Assembly (NCBI GenBank): GCA_000953735.1
Contig: LN554852.1
Span: forward strand, 4,723,846 to 4,787,845
Source: Moritella viscosa
GTDB lineage: Bacteria > Pseudomonadota > Gammaproteobacteria > Enterobacterales > Moritellaceae
Length of the DNA stretch: 64,000 nucleotides
Direction of reading: 5' to 3'
Position numbers and translations under genes: made by a program. The notes below the pieces were generated by a model that saw only the letters and a list, made by a program, of their open reading frames with translations, did not search any database and was not told the origin of the DNA. How positions within the stretch are numbered: position 1 is the first letter of the stretch; the number at the start of each line of letters is the position of its first letter. Positions 45,201 to 55,379 of the stretch are shown piece after piece.

Positions 45201-45974
45201 TTGGCGTAGCTCATCAGGCCCTAACGCACAGTTAAGACCAAAAGTGATCGGCTCTGCATGGCGTAATGAATTATAAAATGCTTCTGTTGTTTGCCCCGTC
45301 AATGTACGACCCGAGGCATCAGTGATGGTACCTGAGATCATAATCGGTAATTCGTAACCGAGTTCTTCGTATACCGTCTTCACCGCAAATACCGCCGCTT
45401 TAGCGTTCAAGGTATCAAAGATAGTTTCGATAAGAATAATATCTGAACCGCCTTCGATTAACGCTTTGGTTGATTCGATATAGGCTTCAACCATAAGGTC
45501 AAATGAAGTATTACGGAAAGCGGGATCATTTACGTCAGGAGAAATAGAACAAGTTCGGTTCGTTGGTCCTAATACACCAGCAACAAAACGTGGCCGGTCA
45601 GGGTTTTCTGCGGTTTTTTCATCGGCAACTTGACGTGCGATACGTGCAGCTTCGCGATTAATCTCTGCCGATAATGATTCCATATCATAATCAGCCATTG
45701 CGATAGTAGTCGCATTGAACGTATTGGTTTCAAGAATATCAGCACCTGCGTCGAGGTACTCTTTATGAATATCAGCAATTAGCTGTGGCTTACTTAATAC
45801 CAATAAATCATTGTTACCTTTGACGTCGCAATGCCAGTCAGCAAAGCGTTCACCACGGTAATCAGCTTCTTCCAATTTATAGTCTTGGATCATCGTACCC
45901 ATGCCGCCATCGATAAGCATAATACGTTTTTTTAACTGTTGTTCCAGTTGCTGTTTATTTTTTATAGTAGCCAC
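42255..45974 (-). CDS. metH: Cobalamin-dependent methionine synthase
   Basis: Transfers a methyl group from methyltetrahydrofolate to homocysteine via cobalamin. I chose the GTG at 45974 (MATIKNKQQ) because GAGGG lies six bases upstream; an ATG four codons earlier has no ribosome-binding site. The 1239-residue protein has all four modules: homocysteine/Zn domain ([16 protein letters not shown]), folate domain ([11 protein letters not shown]), cobalamin cap and B12 domain ([10 protein letters not shown], ligand His), and the reactivation domain at the C-terminus ([12 protein letters not shown]). It lies behind metA with a MetJ-like box in the 95-base spacer. No B12 riboswitch is present. Confidence 0.96.
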   Translation of the reverse strand: MATIKNKQQLEQQLKKRIMLIDGGMGTMIQDYKLEEADYRGERFADWHCDVKGNNDLLVLSKPQLIADIHKEYLDAGADILETNTFNATTIAMADYDMESLSAEINREAARIARQVADEKTAENPDRPRFVAGVLGPTNRTCSISPDVNDPAFRNTSFDLMVEAYIESTKALIEGGSDIILIETIFDTLNAKAAVFAVKTVYEELGYELPIMISGTITDASGRTLTGQTTEAFYNSLRHAEPITFGLNCALGPDELRQYVDELSRISESYVTAHPNAGLPNAFGEYDLSPEDMAVHIKEWAEAGFLNMVGGCCGTTPEHIKAMADAVEGVKPRQLPEIEIACRLSGLEPLTITKDSLFINVGERTNVTGSARFKRLIKEENYDEALHVAQQQVESGAQIIDINMDEGMLDSLHCMQRFLNLVASEPDISKVPIMVDSSKWEILEAGLKCVQGKAIVNSISLKEGEDNFRHQAKLIRRYGAAMIVMAFDEDGQADTQERKFQICKRSYDILVNEINFPPEDIIFDPNIFAVATGIDEHNNYAVDFIEAVKDIKRELPHAMISGGVSNVSFSFRGNNPLREAIHAVFLYYCIREGMDMGIVNAGQLAIYDDLPKELLDGVEDVILNRNDNATEALLALADKYRDSGVEVEAETQEWRSFEVNKRLEHALIKGITEFIEEDTEEARQQAALPLEVIEGPLMDGMNAVGDLFGAGKMFLPQVVKSARVMKRAVAYLNPYIEASKQKSSSNGKILLATVKGDVHDIGKNIVGVVLQCNNYEIVDMGVMVSCDDILKKAVEENCDIIGLSGLITPSLDEMVHVAKECQRKGFKLPILIGGATTSKAHTAVKIEQNYDEPVIYVSNASRAVGVVSALLSETKKPELVARMAKEYETAREQHARKRPRSAPVTLDVARANKAPIDWVNYTPPVPKTLGVQKYISYSIAELRKYIDWTPFFMTWTLAGKYPRILTDEVVGEEATRLFNDANYMLDRLEEGGAGLEGVPDDYKIAVNGVIGLFPANTVNDDTIEVYTDETRSQVLTKLEHLRQQTKKKPGQYNNCLADFVAPKDSGKFDYVGAFAVTGGIGEDDVANYFKGIEDDYNAILIQSVCDRLAEAMAERLHELVRKEEWGFTPEEEWNNDDLIREKYQGIRPAPGYAACPEHTEKGTIWELLDPDSIGMKLTSSYAMWPGAAVSGWIFSHPESRYFAVASIQEDQVKDYAERKNMTLEEAERWLGPNLGYAPD

Positions 45975-46047
45975 AAGATCCCTCATTTAATTTACTGCAG
46001 ACTCAGTCCTGAATCTTATTATTTTAATACTAATCTCTACGTGCTTA

Positions 46048-46063
46048 AGACGTCTATAGATCA
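46048..46063. promoter_or_regulatory. MetJ box upstream of metH
   Basis: AGACGTCT at 46048-46055 is the perfect 8-base MetJ half-operator. The adjoining ATAGATCA (46056-46063) is a weak second copy (4 of 8). Located in the metA-metH spacer. Confidence 0.6.
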
Positions 46064-46069
46064 TTGCAT

Positions 46070-46981
46070 TTATAGATCGTTTAAGTCATATGGCGTTTGT
46101 TGATAAACATAATAGTTTAACCAATTGCTATAGAGCAGATTACCATGACTTCGCCAAGTAACACGAGGGGCATTTTCTGCATCATTACCTTTATAATAAT
46201 TAGCTGGTACTTCAGCTTTAACACCATCAGCAATATCACGCATATATTCTTGGTGTAAAGTATCTGCACTGTACTCCGGATGACCAGTAACAAATACCTG
46301 ACGGAAGTCCTTAGAGGCGGCTAAATACACCCCTGTTTCATCATTCGCGGCTAAAATATTTAGATCTGTACCAGTAAACATTTCTTCAGAGAAATTTGCA
46401 TAACGCGACATCGGCACGGAAAACTCATCATCAAATCCGCGAACTAATGGGTTATGACGGTGGAATGTTTGCTGTGGGTAGACACCAGAAAATTTCTTTT
46501 CATGGACTTTTTTATCAATGCCATGCAAGACTTTTAATGCAGCTTGTGCAGCCCAGCATAAGAACAAAGTGGATACTACGTGGGTTTTAGACCAGTTGAT
46601 GATCTCTTCTATTTGTGGCCAATATACCACTTCATCATGGCCGACTAAGCCTAATGGTGCACCCGTGATGATCAAACCATCGTAATTATTATGTCGAATA
46701 CGTTCAAAGTCGTGATAGAACTCATCAATATGTTCTTGGGGGGTATTCTTAGAGGCACGATAATCAATCCGCAATAACTCTACATTTACTTGCAGTGGCG
46801 TATTCGATAATAACCGTAAAATTTGATTTTCAGTCTCAATCTTCTTTGGCATAAGGTTAAGAACAACAACCTGTAACGGTCTAATTTCTTGCTTGGTTGC
46901 CCGTGACTCTAGCATTACAAAAATATTTTCATTACCTAATATTTCTGCCGCTGGTAGCCCGTCTTTAATTCTAATTGGCAT
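46070..46981 (-). CDS. metA: Homoserine O-succinyltransferase
   Basis: First dedicated step of methionine synthesis: acylation of homoserine. I chose the ATG at 46981 (MPIRIKDG), which aligns with E. coli MetA; ATGs at 46984 and 46990 are also in frame. The 303-residue protein has the SLMPKK-type [13 protein letters not shown] region, the catalytic Cys in [12 protein letters not shown], the His of VTGHPEY and the Glu of that motif. The tail [17 protein letters not shown] is conserved. In some bacteria this family uses acetyl-CoA, so the acyl donor is not settled by sequence alone. Two MetJ-like boxes lie upstream. Confidence 0.94.
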   Translation of the reverse strand: MPIRIKDGLPAAEILGNENIFVMLESRATKQEIRPLQVVVLNLMPKKIETENQILRLLSNTPLQVNVELLRIDYRASKNTPQEHIDEFYHDFERIRHNNYDGLIITGAPLGLVGHDEVVYWPQIEEIINWSKTHVVSTLFLCWAAQAALKVLHGIDKKVHEKKFSGVYPQQTFHRHNPLVRGFDDEFSVPMSRYANFSEEMFTGTDLNILAANDETGVYLAASKDFRQVFVTGHPEYSADTLHQEYMRDIADGVKAEVPANYYKGNDAENAPRVTWRSHGNLLYSNWLNYYVYQQTPYDLNDL

Positions 46982-47006
46982 CATTCCCATCCTTAAGTAA
47001 TATGTT

Positions 47007-47022
47007 AGCCATCTAGAAGTCT
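47007..47022. promoter_or_regulatory. Tandem MetJ boxes upstream of metA
   Basis: AGCCATCT (47007-47014, 5 of 8) and AGAAGTCT (47015-47022, 7 of 8) form two adjacent MetJ-like 8-mers, 26 bases before the chosen metA start. Repression by MetJ with S-adenosylmethionine is expected. Confidence 0.6.
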
Positions 47023-47232
47023 ACCCTATTTATATAACCTTTGTAAGTGTTACAACAGATTTAATACCACATCACAGAGTTTACAATCCGAGTCGAAGTA
47101 AAATCCAGACCTCAAATCCAGTTTAGGTTGATCATAAAAGTGTTTATGTATAGGATCGCCAACTTGCAAGGAGCTAAGCATATTTTAAATGGATATCCCC
47201 CCAAATTTCGTTAACTTAAAGGGTTCGCAATA

Positions 47233-47850
47233 ATGCTTACTTATATCTATTTAATTGCGATCACAGCCGAAGCTATGTCGGGTGCATTGATGGCTGGTCG
47301 CCGTAATATGGACATCTTCGGTGTAGCTGTTATCGCATTTGTTACCGCGCTTGGTGGTGGTACAGTGCGAGATCTATTACTGGGTAATTTCCCAATATCT
47401 TGGACCCAGCATCCCCACTATGTTTACATCACCATATGCGCAGGTTTGTTCACGATTCTGATTGCTAAGCACATGAATCATTTACGCCGCTTATTCTTGG
47501 TGCTAGATGCCCTTGGGCTAATTGCATTTACCATCATTGGTTGTAACGTAGCAATGAAGTTAGGCTACCATCCAACCGTCGTGATTATGGCGGGTATGAT
47601 AACGGGTATTTGTGGAGGGGTATTACGCGATCTACTTTGTAACCGTACCCCCGTAGTATTCTGTAAAGAGATCTACGCGGGTATCTCATTATTAGTCGCG
47701 GTACTTTATCTTGGCTTAGAAACGCTTGGCATTGACCACAACATTAATCTTATTGTGGCCTTCTGTATTGGTGTCTCACTGCGCTTGTGTGCGATTTATT
47801 GGAAGTGGTCATTACCAACATTTAACTACACTTCAGAAGAGTGGGATTAA
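47233..47850 (+). CDS. TRIC/YicG-like (UPF0126) membrane protein
   Basis: A 205-residue polytopic inner-membrane protein with about seven hydrophobic helices and two copies of the UPF0126 signature: ALGGGTVRDLLLG (about 52-64) and GVLRDLLCNRTP (about 130-141). This family is now grouped with trimeric intracellular cation (TRIC) channels. Related bacterial members have been linked to glycine or cation transport, but the substrate here is unknown. Its stop codon overlaps that of the convergent yacL by four bases. Confidence 0.87.
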   Translation: MLTYIYLIAITAEAMSGALMAGRRNMDIFGVAVIAFVTALGGGTVRDLLLGNFPISWTQHPHYVYITICAGLFTILIAKHMNHLRRLFLVLDALGLIAFTIIGCNVAMKLGYHPTVVIMAGMITGICGGVLRDLLCNRTPVVFCKEIYAGISLLVAVLYLGLETLGIDHNINLIVAFCIGVSLRLCAIYWKWSLPTFNYTSEEWD

Positions 47851-48218
47851 CGCTGACTAAAAAAGCGTAACCAGGCTTGGAGTAAAATTTCAAAATCCTC
47901 CAAGCCACAAACAGCTACCGTTTCCGCATCATAAAAATTCATATCGTCATCTAATTCTTCACCAAAATCAATCAGCTCTGAATTCGCACAGGCACAGACA
48001 TCTTCTTGTGTCAGAGTTAATGTCATTTCATCACCAATTAAACGGTATTCTTGTTTTTGGCGCGCTTTTAATAAATCGATCTCAGCTTGAATTAATGCAA
48101 TAGTGGCTTTATCCGTGCCTAAAGTGCCTTGGATCCAATTTCCTAGCGCCGTCTGTTCCATTGATATTATTACGCGGTAGGTATCAGTAAGGGTATCTTT
48201 TCGAAATTCAAAATCCAC
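47847..48218 (-). CDS. yacL: YacL/UPF0231 family protein
   Basis: A 123-residue acidic cytoplasmic protein of unknown function. The start is a GTG at 48218 (MDFEFRKDTLTD), as the family's MDYEF N-terminus suggests. The end GEELDDDMNFYDAETVAVCGLEDF aligns with E. coli YacL. It is just downstream of acnB on the same strand, as in E. coli, with a terminator between. No catalytic motif is recognised. Confidence 0.85.
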   Translation of the reverse strand: MDFEFRKDTLTDTYRVIISMEQTALGNWIQGTLGTDKATIALIQAEIDLLKARQKQEYRLIGDEMTLTLTQEDVCACANSELIDFGEELDDDMNFYDAETVAVCGLEDFEILLQAWLRFFSQR

Positions 48219-48300
48219 GGTTATGCCTGCTTCTTATTAGTTAATAGATATAGTTTAATCGGTGTTCAAAGCCGAAGTATAACAAAAAATGGCAGAAACA

Positions 48301-48331
48301 AAAACGGCTCCCTATCGAGGGAGCCGTTTCA
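48301..48331. terminator. Terminator downstream of acnB
   Basis: AACGGCTCCCT and AGGGAGCCGTT form an 11-base stem with a four-base loop. On the minus strand it is followed by TTTTTG, so it ends acnB. Confidence 0.88.
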
Positions 48332-48373
48332 TTATTCTTATATCTTTATTTAACCAACGATATTATTCGTTAA

Positions 48374-50953
48374 TTACACTGCTTCTTGAACAATCACTTC
48401 ATTCGCTTTTTCAATGTAAGTAGCGATTTGATCGAAGTTTAAATAACGGTAAGTATCAGCCGCTGTTGCATCAATCTCTGACGCAAGTTCCATATACTCA
48501 GCAACCGTAGGGATCTTACCTTTAATTGCCGCTACTGCAGCAACTTCAGCAGAACTAAGGTAAACGTTAGCACCATTACCTAAACGGTTCGGGAAGTTAC
48601 GCGTTGACGTAGAAACAACCGTAGTGTTATCACCTACACGCGCTTGGTTACCCATACACAGTGAACAACCAGGCATTTCTGTACGAGCACCCGCTTTACC
48701 AAAGATTGAGTAATAGCCTTCGTCACTTAATTGTGCGGCATCCATACGCGTTGGTGGAGTAACCCACATACGTGTTGGTAGCGTACCGTTGAATTTCTCA
48801 AGTAGTTTACCTGCTGCACGGAAATGACCGATGTTAGTCATACATGAGCCAACAAATACTTCGTCAATTTCAACACCTGCAACGTCTGTTAATAATTTAA
48901 CGTCATCAGGGTCATTCGGACAGGCTAGGATAGGCTCTTTAACGTCTGCTAGATCGATTTCAATGATCTCAGCATATTCAGCATCTGCGTCAGCTTCAAG
49001 CAATTGTGGATCTGCAATCCATGCTTTCATTTCAGCTACACGACGAGCAATCGTCTTCGGATCGCCATAACCTTCAGCAATCATCCAGTTTAACATCACG
49101 ATGTTAGACTCTAGGTATTCAATGATTGGCGCTTCGTTAAGCTTGATTGAACAACCTGCAGCAGAACGTTCTGCTGATGCATCCGATAATTCGAATGCTT
49201 GCTCAACTTTCAGATCGGGTAGACCTTCAATTTCCAGCACACGACCAGAGAATGCATTGATTTTACCTGCTTTCTCAACAGTCAGTAGACCTTTTAGAAT
49301 CGCATAGTAAGGGATTGCATTTACGAGATCACGTAGTGTGATACCCGGTTGTAGTTCACCTTTAAAGCGTACCAAGATAGATTCAGGCATATCCAGTGGC
49401 ATAACACCAGTCGCGGCTGCGAATGCAACAAGACCAGAACCCGCAGGGAAAGAAATACCTAATGGGAAACGTGTATGAGAATCACCACCAGTACCAACTG
49501 TATCAGGTAATAACATACGGTTTAACCAAGAGTGAATTACACCATCACCTGGACGTAAAGAAACACCCGCACGGTTACGGATAAAGTCAGGCAGTGTATG
49601 ATGAGTGTTAACATCTACTGGTTTTGGATAAGCGGCAGTATGACAGAAAGACTGCATCACTAAGTCCGCAGAGAAACCAAGACAGGCTAAATCTTTTAGC
49701 TCATCGCGTGTCATTGGACCCGTGGTATCTTGAGAACCAACAGTGGTCATTTTTGGTTCGCAATATTGGTTAGGGCGTACACCTGCAACACCACATGCTT
49801 TACCAACCATTTTCTGTGCTAAAGTATAGCCCTTGCTTGAAGCAGCAACATCTTCAGGTAGACGGAATACTGTTGAATCATCTAGGTCGAGAGCTGTACG
49901 TGCACGTGTAGTTAGACCGCGACCAATGATAAGTGGGATACGGCCACCAGCACGAACTTCATCAAGAATTACATCTGTTTTGATCTTGAATTCAGTGATC
50001 ACCGCGCCAGTTTCGTTCGCTTTAACAAGACCTTCATATGGGAAGATATCGATAACGTCACCAGTATTTAAACTAGTAACATCAAACTCTAATGGCAACG
50101 CACCAGAATCCTCCATTGTGTTGAAGAAAATAGGCGCGATTTTAGAACCGATACAAATACCACCACCACGTTTGTTCGGTACATAAGGGATATCATCACC
50201 CATACACCATAACACAGAGTTAGTTGCCGATTTACGAGAAGATCCCGTACCAACAACATCACCAACGTAAGCAACTTGATGTCCTTTTTCTTTTAGTTCT
50301 TCAATTGCTTGCAGTGGATTTTTAGCAACACCTTCGCGCTCATTTTTAAGCATAGCAAGGGCATGTAGTGGTATATCTGGGCGAGACCATGCATCTGGTG
50401 CTGGTGATAAGTCATCGGTATTAGTTTCGCCAGGTACTTTAAATACAGTAACAGTTATTTTTTTAGCTACTTCAGGTTTGCTTAAGAACCATTCTGCATC
50501 TGCCCAAGACTGTAATACTTGTTGTGCGAATTTATTACCCGCTTTTGCTTTTTCTTCAACAGTATAGAAAGCATCGAACATTAATAGCGTATGTGATAAG
50601 GCTTCTGCTGCAATAGGAGCCAGCGCATCAACATCAAGTAATTCAACCAATGTTTCGATGTTGTAACCACCTTGCATCGTACCAAGTAGTTCAGTAGCTC
50701 GTTCTGCAGATAAGATCGGTGATGTCGCTTCGCCTTTAACAATCGCAGTTAAAAAGCCGGCTTTAACATAAGCAGCTTCATCCACACCTGGTGGTACGCG
50801 ATTGGTTAAAAGATCTAAAATAACTTCTTCTTCGCCAGCGATTGGTGCTTTTACCAATTCAACTAGACCAGCAACTTGTTCAGCATCAAGAGGTTTAGGT
50901 ACAACCCCATCAGCGGCACGTTCTTCGACATGTTTACGATAAGCTTCTAACAC
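48374..50953 (-). CDS. acnB: Aconitate hydratase B
   Basis: Converts citrate to isocitrate in the TCA cycle; AcnB also binds mRNA when it loses its cluster. The 859-residue protein starts at a GTG (50953) behind AGAGGAA, and [16 protein letters not shown] aligns with E. coli AcnB. The N-terminal HEAT-like domain, the swivelling domain and the C-terminal core with the cluster cysteines ([13 protein letters not shown] and [13 protein letters not shown]) are all present. yacL follows after a terminator. Confidence 0.96.
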   Translation of the reverse strand: MLEAYRKHVEERAADGVVPKPLDAEQVAGLVELVKAPIAGEEEVILDLLTNRVPPGVDEAAYVKAGFLTAIVKGEATSPILSAERATELLGTMQGGYNIETLVELLDVDALAPIAAEALSHTLLMFDAFYTVEEKAKAGNKFAQQVLQSWADAEWFLSKPEVAKKITVTVFKVPGETNTDDLSPAPDAWSRPDIPLHALAMLKNEREGVAKNPLQAIEELKEKGHQVAYVGDVVGTGSSRKSATNSVLWCMGDDIPYVPNKRGGGICIGSKIAPIFFNTMEDSGALPLEFDVTSLNTGDVIDIFPYEGLVKANETGAVITEFKIKTDVILDEVRAGGRIPLIIGRGLTTRARTALDLDDSTVFRLPEDVAASSKGYTLAQKMVGKACGVAGVRPNQYCEPKMTTVGSQDTTGPMTRDELKDLACLGFSADLVMQSFCHTAAYPKPVDVNTHHTLPDFIRNRAGVSLRPGDGVIHSWLNRMLLPDTVGTGGDSHTRFPLGISFPAGSGLVAFAAATGVMPLDMPESILVRFKGELQPGITLRDLVNAIPYYAILKGLLTVEKAGKINAFSGRVLEIEGLPDLKVEQAFELSDASAERSAAGCSIKLNEAPIIEYLESNIVMLNWMIAEGYGDPKTIARRVAEMKAWIADPQLLEADADAEYAEIIEIDLADVKEPILACPNDPDDVKLLTDVAGVEIDEVFVGSCMTNIGHFRAAGKLLEKFNGTLPTRMWVTPPTRMDAAQLSDEGYYSIFGKAGARTEMPGCSLCMGNQARVGDNTTVVSTSTRNFPNRLGNGANVYLSSAEVAAVAAIKGKIPTVAEYMELASEIDATAADTYRYLNFDQIATYIEKANEVIVQEAV

Positions 50954-51230
50954 GACTCATTCCTCTTAGTTTATGCCACCCATGGTGGACATCCTTGTTA
51001 TATGTAACCCTAACCTACTCATTTGTTATTTGAATTCAACGGTTATTGAGGTGAATTCAGCAATAATAAAGTTAAGGCCTCTTGCAGAGTGTTCACAAAT
51101 ATAACATTTTTAACCTAAAATTAAAATTAAAGCAGCAAGTGCAGAGGGCTTTTTACATCAATACTCAACATTCATCAGATTTATGGTGTAAAAAGAAGAG
51201 TTAATTCATATGAATAGTCCTAACGCGTAA

Positions 51231-53537
51231 TTAGAAATTATTACCAATAAAGAGATAACCAGAAGCGTGTCCACCTTCAGCATAACCGTAAGACAACATC
51301 ACAGGACCTATGCCCGTATCTAAGGCTATAAATACACTGCCCGCAGAAATGGTTGAGTCAAAGCTGATGTCATCTTTATCATTCCAAACATTCCCTTGTT
51401 CGATGGACGCGCCCAGATAAAGTGGAAATGAGAATGCACCAAAATTATTATCCAATAAACGATGTCGATAAATTAGAGCAACCAAACCTTTATAATTACC
51501 GGTGATTTCGTTAATACCATAACCCGAGAGGTTGTGGAAACCACCGAGCCCCACTTCAAATGTTGGTGAAATAGGAGGGCCATCATAACTTGCCATCGAC
51601 ACTTTAAACTCAAAGGTCGAACGATTAAATGACATCGCATTACGCCAATCTAAGCTAAAGAACACATTATTTTCACTACTATCAAAGTAGTCACTTGTAT
51701 CTATGTATATATCAGAGTCGAGTTTAAAGCCTTTAGTTGGAAAGGATATATTATCGAATGAATCTAAGCGCGTCTGTAAATACCACCCCTGACTATCAAA
51801 TTTTGTATTGATATTCGAACCCTCGATGTCTGCAGTACCAGTTTGATAATAACTACCAACCGCAATTTGTGCCCAATCAAAAGGAATGATACCGAGCTCT
51901 GCATAAACATTGATTTGTTCTGTGGTAACAACAAAATATTCAAAACTAGATTTAACAGGCTTGAGTTCAGGAGCATTTATTGAGCTTAGGTATACCTTAC
52001 TTTCATAGTCTTCTAATCTTATCCCCGCTTTAAAAAAGAAGTTTTGGTTATAATCAATCGGTGAATAAAATTCAGTACTAATATTAGAATCCGAGCCATA
52101 CACTAACTCAGAGCGCCATTCCGCACCCAACCGGTTTAAATCCGTTAGTATGTATTGCAAGCCGATTTGCTGACGATCATCACTGGAAGTAGACTCTTGA
52201 ATATTAAATTTAAAATCAACATAGCCAGGCCCCCAACTTTTCTCTACTACGTTGATATGTAAGTCATAGATACCCTCTTTTTCAGTAATGCTATAATCGA
52301 CTTTTTGGAATAAATTTAATGCATAAAGCACATCAATTTTCTTCTCTAATTCAGCAACAGTAATCTTATCCCCACGTTTTAAGTTTAATTTATTTTCAAG
52401 CACCTTGGAACTTAAACGGGTATCAGTGGTGATATCGATATCATTGATTTGAATAATATCAATTTGTGCCAACTGTTGTTTTTTATATATCTTTTGTTGT
52501 TGATATAATGCGTAGTCGTCATCAGATAACGACAAACCCGTTAATTTAGAATTCGCACTCTGCGCAGATTTTTCACCACGAGCCACCGCATCTAGCATCA
52601 AACCAAAATCTGCAGTACCAATACCGTCAATTTCAGGACTGAGTAAAATATCTTGCTCGGATAGTTTTAATATCTGTTCATTGGCACTGGTACGCGTCAT
52701 CGAACTCGATAACTGATCAAAGATAAGGAAAGCACTGGTTATCTCCTCCTGGCGATAAAGCTGTGATCCAATATCAACCGCAATAATAATGTCCGCCCCC
52801 ATATTTTGTAATACCGATATAGGTAAATTGTTTACCATTCCGCCATCGACAAGATACTGACCGTCAATAAAAACAGGGGTTAACGCCCCCGGTATAGACA
52901 TACTCGCCTGCATCACTTTAGATAAATCACCACGTTCTAATACCACTTCACTCATGGTCTCAATATTGGTAGCGACCGCACGATAAGGGATCGGCAATAA
53001 GTCAAAATGGCGTACATAAGGCAAGCTGTTCGTTGATAAACGTAATAACTTTGCCATGCCTTGGCCTTGGACAAAACCAGATGGATATTCCACACTGGTG
53101 CCATCAAAACCAATATTGGTTTGCAATTGAAAGGAATCCTGACGCTGCTTCTCTCTTACCGAGAGTGCATCACGTGGTACGTCATCATTGTAACCTTGGC
53201 TCCAATCATACTCAGATAATATGCTTTCGATTTGTTCCGTTGAACGCCCCATCGCATACATACCACCAATAAATGAGCCCATACTGGTACCCGCTATATA
53301 ATCGACAGGGATATTATTTTTTTCTAAATATTTGATCACCCCTAAATGCGCAGCACCTTTAGCCCCCCCACCACTTAATGCGAGACCAATTTTAGGCCGT
53401 TGCTGTTCATTGTTATTACCGCTATCTGAAGCGGTTTCTGCGGCTATAGCCGTATTTAAATGCAAGAAGATAAAAGCAAGTAATAACCCAATCATTATCT
53501 TAAATAAAGAACCAAAAATACGCTTAATCTGTACCAT
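51231..53537 (-). CDS. Patatin-like phospholipase with POTRA and outer-membrane beta-barrel (type Vd, PlpD-like)
   Basis: Putative type Vd autotransporter that carries a lipase to or through the outer membrane. The 768-residue precursor has a signal peptide (about 1-33), a patatin domain with the oxyanion GGGAKG (56-61), nucleophile Ser85 in GTSMG and Asp231 in DGG, all intact, then one POTRA-like region (about 365-430) and a D15/BamA-type barrel that ends in Phe (FIGNNF), the usual BAM recognition end. The domain order matches Pseudomonas PlpD. Substrate phospholipids and surface exposure are inferred. The 277-base space upstream of acnB and this gene's terminator side hold no gene. Confidence 0.88.
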   Translation of the reverse strand: MVQIKRIFGSLFKIMIGLLLAFIFLHLNTAIAAETASDSGNNNEQQRPKIGLALSGGGAKGAAHLGVIKYLEKNNIPVDYIAGTSMGSFIGGMYAMGRSTEQIESILSEYDWSQGYNDDVPRDALSVREKQRQDSFQLQTNIGFDGTSVEYPSGFVQGQGMAKLLRLSTNSLPYVRHFDLLPIPYRAVATNIETMSEVVLERGDLSKVMQASMSIPGALTPVFIDGQYLVDGGMVNNLPISVLQNMGADIIIAVDIGSQLYRQEEITSAFLIFDQLSSSMTRTSANEQILKLSEQDILLSPEIDGIGTADFGLMLDAVARGEKSAQSANSKLTGLSLSDDDYALYQQQKIYKKQQLAQIDIIQINDIDITTDTRLSSKVLENKLNLKRGDKITVAELEKKIDVLYALNLFQKVDYSITEKEGIYDLHINVVEKSWGPGYVDFKFNIQESTSSDDRQQIGLQYILTDLNRLGAEWRSELVYGSDSNISTEFYSPIDYNQNFFFKAGIRLEDYESKVYLSSINAPELKPVKSSFEYFVVTTEQINVYAELGIIPFDWAQIAVGSYYQTGTADIEGSNINTKFDSQGWYLQTRLDSFDNISFPTKGFKLDSDIYIDTSDYFDSSENNVFFSLDWRNAMSFNRSTFEFKVSMASYDGPPISPTFEVGLGGFHNLSGYGINEITGNYKGLVALIYRHRLLDNNFGAFSFPLYLGASIEQGNVWNDKDDISFDSTISAGSVFIALDTGIGPVMLSYGYAEGGHASGYLFIGNNF

Positions 53538-53651
53538 ATTTTGACATCTACCCTAAAAATTAATCCATCCCATTCATGGGAACAGTAGGTTATATTGCAT
53601 GTAACCTAACTATATTAGCAGCGCCTGTTTTAAAACTCCTAATTTCAGATA

Positions 53652-53678
53652 TAAAAAAAGCGACCCTAAGGTCGCTTT
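53652..53678 (-). terminator. Terminator downstream of lpdA
   Basis: AAAGCGACC and GGTCGCTTT flank a short loop. On the minus strand seven U follow, so it ends lpdA. Confidence 0.88.
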
Positions 53679-53704
53679 CTAACATTAACGATTAACACGT
53701 TAAA

Positions 53705-55135
53705 TTATTTTTTCTTTATCGCTTTAGCATTAGGAAGGTCAGTAATAGAACCTTCATAAATTTCTGCAGCCATACCAACTGATTCGTGTAACGTTGGGTG
53801 CGCATGAATTGTTAATGCGATATCTTCTGCATCACAACCCATTTCAATTGCTAGACAAACTTCACCTAGTAATTCACCAGCGTTAGTACCAACCATAGCA
53901 CCACCGATAATACGGTTAGTGTCTTTGTTGAATAATAATTTAGTCATACCGTTAGATGCGTCAGAAGCGATTGCACGACCTGATGCAGCCCAAGGGAATA
54001 CAGCAGCTTCGTAGTTTACGCCTTGCTCTTTCGCTTCTTTTTCAGTTAGACCAGCCCACGCCATTTCTGGCTCAGTGTAAGCAATTGAAGGAATAACTTT
54101 AGGATCGAAGAAGTGTTTCTTGCCAGCAATGTTTTCTGCAGCAACGTGACCTTCATGCACACCTTTATGCGCCAACATAGGTTGACCAACGATATCGCCG
54201 ATTGCATAGATGTGTGGAACGTTCGTGCTCATGGTTTTATTTGTTTCAATAAAACCACGTTCAGTTACTGTAATACCTGCTTTTTCAGCATTTAAGCCTA
54301 GACCGTTTGGTACACGACCAACAGCAACAAGAACAGCGTCATAACGTACTGGTTCAGCAGGCGCTTTTTTGCCTTCAAACGTAACATATAGGCCGTCTTC
54401 TTTTGCATCAACAGCCGTTACTTTTGTGCTTAGCATTACGTTAAATTTGTTTTTAACTGCTTTAGCATAAATTTTAACGATGTCTTTATCCGCCGCAGGT
54501 ACTAATTGATCTGCAAACTCAACAACGTCAATATCAGAACCTAGAGCAGAGTACACAGTACCCATTTCTAGACCGATGATACCACCACCAAGTACAAGTA
54601 ATTTACCAGGAACTTCTTTCAGTTCTAGTGCATCTGTTGAATCCCAAACGCGTGGGTCTTCATGCGGAATAAATGGTAGTTTAACTGGACGTGAACCCGC
54701 TGCAATGATTGCATTATCAAATGTAACAGTTGTAACGTTACCGTCACGGTCTGTTGCTTCAATAGTGTTAGCGCCAGTAAATTGTGCTAAACCTTCAACC
54801 ACTTTAACTTTACGCATCTTAGCCATACCGCCAAGACCACCAGTTAATTGACCAACAACTTTTTCTTTCCATGAACGGATTTTAGTGATGTCAGTTTGTG
54901 GTTCGCCAAACACGATACCGTGATCAGCTAATGATTTTGCTTCTTCAATTACTTTAGCTACGTGTAGTAAAGCTTTTGAAGGGATACAACCAACGTTAAG
55001 ACAAACACCACCTAGGGTATTGTAACGTTCGATGATTACAGTTTCTAAACCTAAATCTGCAGCACGGAATGCAGCAGAGTAGCCCGCAGGACCAGCGCCA
55101 AGTACTACTACTTGAGCTTTAACTTCATTACTCAT
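53705..55135 (-). CDS. lpdA: Dihydrolipoyl dehydrogenase (E3)
   Basis: Reoxidises dihydrolipoamide in the pyruvate and 2-oxoglutarate dehydrogenase complexes. The 476-residue flavoprotein has the FAD motif GAGPAGYS, the redox pair Cys45 and Cys50 (GGVCLNVGCIPSK), an NAD motif LGGGIIGLEMG and the His-Glu pair in HAHPTLHESV. It is 244 bases downstream of aceF in an A+T-rich space that may hold a separate lpdA promoter, as in E. coli. Confidence 0.96.
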   Translation of the reverse strand: MSNEVKAQVVVLGAGPAGYSAAFRAADLGLETVIIERYNTLGGVCLNVGCIPSKALLHVAKVIEEAKSLADHGIVFGEPQTDITKIRSWKEKVVGQLTGGLGGMAKMRKVKVVEGLAQFTGANTIEATDRDGNVTTVTFDNAIIAAGSRPVKLPFIPHEDPRVWDSTDALELKEVPGKLLVLGGGIIGLEMGTVYSALGSDIDVVEFADQLVPAADKDIVKIYAKAVKNKFNVMLSTKVTAVDAKEDGLYVTFEGKKAPAEPVRYDAVLVAVGRVPNGLGLNAEKAGITVTERGFIETNKTMSTNVPHIYAIGDIVGQPMLAHKGVHEGHVAAENIAGKKHFFDPKVIPSIAYTEPEMAWAGLTEKEAKEQGVNYEAAVFPWAASGRAIASDASNGMTKLLFNKDTNRIIGGAMVGTNAGELLGEVCLAIEMGCDAEDIALTIHAHPTLHESVGMAAEIYEGSITDLPNAKAIKKK

Positions 55136-55379
55136 TATGACCTCGTTGTCATTTAATTATCTGGAATGGCGGTTACCTCACTCAGAGGCACAATTTAAAG
55201 CTTCTGAGTAATGATGTTCGAATCCAGATAATTTTACATATATGTTAAATAAATGAGAAGTAAAAAGAGTTAAAACATTGCAAAAATGCGATAACTCTTC
55301 TCTATTAACTAGTAAAACTTCTCTTTAATTAAATACTAAAACTATTACGCAATTAAAATTAACTATTCGTTAATTAAAA

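Noticed and set aside
45975-46069. Cobalamin riboswitch before metH
   Set aside because: Only 95 bases are available and no B12-box is present; MetJ-like sites explain the region better.
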